From contig NZ_JAFEXF010000073.1 in the NCBI RefSeq assembly GCF_016905445.1, positions 1 through 32,475 on the forward strand: a DNA stretch of 32,475 nucleotides. The letters run 5' to 3'. Of the stretch, positions 31,951-32,475 are shown in pieces (within the stretch, counting starts at the first letter, position 1; each line of letters starts with the position of its first letter). Under the pieces are notes generated by a model. That model saw only the letters and a program-made list of their open reading frames with translations, was not told the DNA's origin and did no database searches. The position numbers were made by a program, and so were the translations under genes. Source of the DNA: Streptomyces sp. G44. Lineage in GTDB: Bacteria > Actinomycetota > Actinomycetes > Streptomycetales > Streptomycetaceae.

Positions 31951-32364
31951 ATGAAGTATCTGGTGATGGTCCAGGGCTCCCAGGCCGACTACGAGGCGAT
32001 GGCGGGCAAGCCCTCCGAGAACAGCCCGGCCTGGAGCGAGCAGGAACTCCAGGCGATGTTCGCCTTCATGAGCGAGATCACCGACGAGCTCGCCGAGTCC
32101 GGAGAGCTCGTCGACGCACAAGGTCTGACGGAACCCGCGCGGGCCCGCTTCGTCAGCGCGGGCAAGGACGGCCGCCCGGTGATCACGGACGGTCCCTACG
32201 GCGAGACGCAGGAGGTTCTCGCCGGGTACTGGCTGCTCGACTGCGAAAGCCTGGAGCGGGTCACCGAGATCGCCGCCCGCATCACGCGCTGCCCCGGCCC
32301 CGAGGGACTGGTCGAGCCACCCGTCGTCATCCGGCCCGTGCAGGAAGCGGAAGGCGCATGCTGA
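31951..32364 (+). CDS. YCII-related (DGPF-type) protein
   Basis: The 137-residue protein begins MKYLVMVQGSQADYEAMAG and carries the family motif VITDGPYGETQEVLAGYWLLDC, then RCPGPEG and VVIRPV. GAGGAG lies 7 nt before the ATG. In actinomycetes these small dimeric proteins are typically encoded directly upstream of an ECF-family sigma factor (ECF42-like) and are part of that stress module. An ATG at 32359 overlaps this stop, but the 39 residues visible to the window edge do not look like an ECF N terminus, so the partner is not confirmed here. Confidence 0.93.
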   Translation: MKYLVMVQGSQADYEAMAGKPSENSPAWSEQELQAMFAFMSEITDELAESGELVDAQGLTEPARARFVSAGKDGRPVITDGPYGETQEVLAGYWLLDCESLERVTEIAARITRCPGPEGLVEPPVVIRPVQEAEGAC

Positions 32365-32475
32365 GACGCGCGGCCGTCGGTCCGGCCGGCGCGATCGTGG
32401 CCGAGGCCTTCAGTCGCGGGCGGCCAGGCTGCCGTCCCGAGCCGGCGTCGGGCCGAGCCCCGCGCAGTGCTCGGC
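32359..32475 (+). CDS. Possible start of a coupled downstream gene (partial, low confidence)
   Basis: ATG 32359 overlaps the YCII stop (ATGCTGA) and follows an AGGAAGCGGAAGG ribosome site. The frame stays open to the window edge with MLRRAAVGPAGAIVAEAFSR, which is not recognisable. A competing reading is the 3-prime end of a leftward gene: the - strand from 32475 to 32410 is open and ends SLAARD and a stop. Both cannot easily be genes, and I cannot decide between them. Confidence 0.25.

Noticed and set aside
1..32475. tRNA, rRNA, insertion sequence or phage integration site
   Set aside because: No cloverleaf, rRNA core sequence, transposase or integrase, or terminal repeat pair was recognised on reading both strands.

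Overview
The window is chromosomal DNA from a high-GC actinomycete, very probably Streptomyces. The GC content is very high with strong third-position GC bias. GTG and TTG starts are used. A Streptomyces subtilisin-inhibitor protein, a DUF574-type methyltransferase, a DUF3093 membrane protein and large secreted hydrolases with Sec or Tat-like signals are present. No tRNA, rRNA, CRISPR array, phage gene or insertion sequence was recognised. The mix of secreted enzymes, transporters, small-molecule enzymes and single regulators looks like accessory or arm-proximal content, not a core operon. I see no single large undescribed multi-gene system. The interest lies in small anomalies.

Layout. 1-3.4 kb: an NmrA-type NAD(P)-binding oxidoreductase (partial) divergent from an HxlR regulator, with three TGGTTCC heptamers between them, then a strong bidirectional terminator and a convergent MMPL transporter. 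3.7-5.1 kb: an epoxide hydrolase preceded by a 16-codon candidate leader peptide and a palindromic promoter. 5.3-6.4 kb: three small membrane-anchored or secreted hypotheticals, two of them tandem paralogues. 6.7-11.7 kb: polysaccharide deacetylase, arylamine N-acetyltransferase, PhnB/VOC protein, two SAM methyltransferases and a slipin/SPFH protein. 11.65-12.15 kb: a frameshifted GNAT gene overlapping the slipin tail. 12.3-15.1 kb: a roughly 930-residue secreted alpha/beta hydrolase with Calx-beta-like tail domains. 15.2-18 kb: DUF3093 protein, then a LysR regulator divergent from a diaminopropionate ammonia-lyase-like PLP enzyme. 18.2-18.7 kb: a subtilisin inhibitor with Lys at P1. 18.9-22.1 kb: CaiB/BaiF CoA-transferase divergent from a GNAT gene, a 16-bp tandem array, and a TauD dioxygenase preceded by a short ORF ending in cysteine. 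22.2-27 kb: DUF574 methyltransferase divergent from dihydrolipoyl dehydrogenase, then a second MMPL transporter. 27.1-29.7 kb: an MFS exporter translationally coupled to a broken LLM-class oxidoreductase gene fused to an EF-G domain IV-like tail. 29.8-31.7 kb: a pectate lyase-pectinesterase fusion with a frameshift and a missing lyase core. 31.95 kb to the end: a YCII-family protein and unresolved edge sequence.

The most striking observation is in the LLM gene. About 80 bp (29377-29456) is inverted relative to the rest of the reading frame: the + strand there encodes exactly the LLM segment missing from the - strand. Three genes in the window (GNAT, LLM, pectinase) carry frame-disrupting lesions. 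That could mean real pseudogenisation or local sequence error, and raw reads would tell which.
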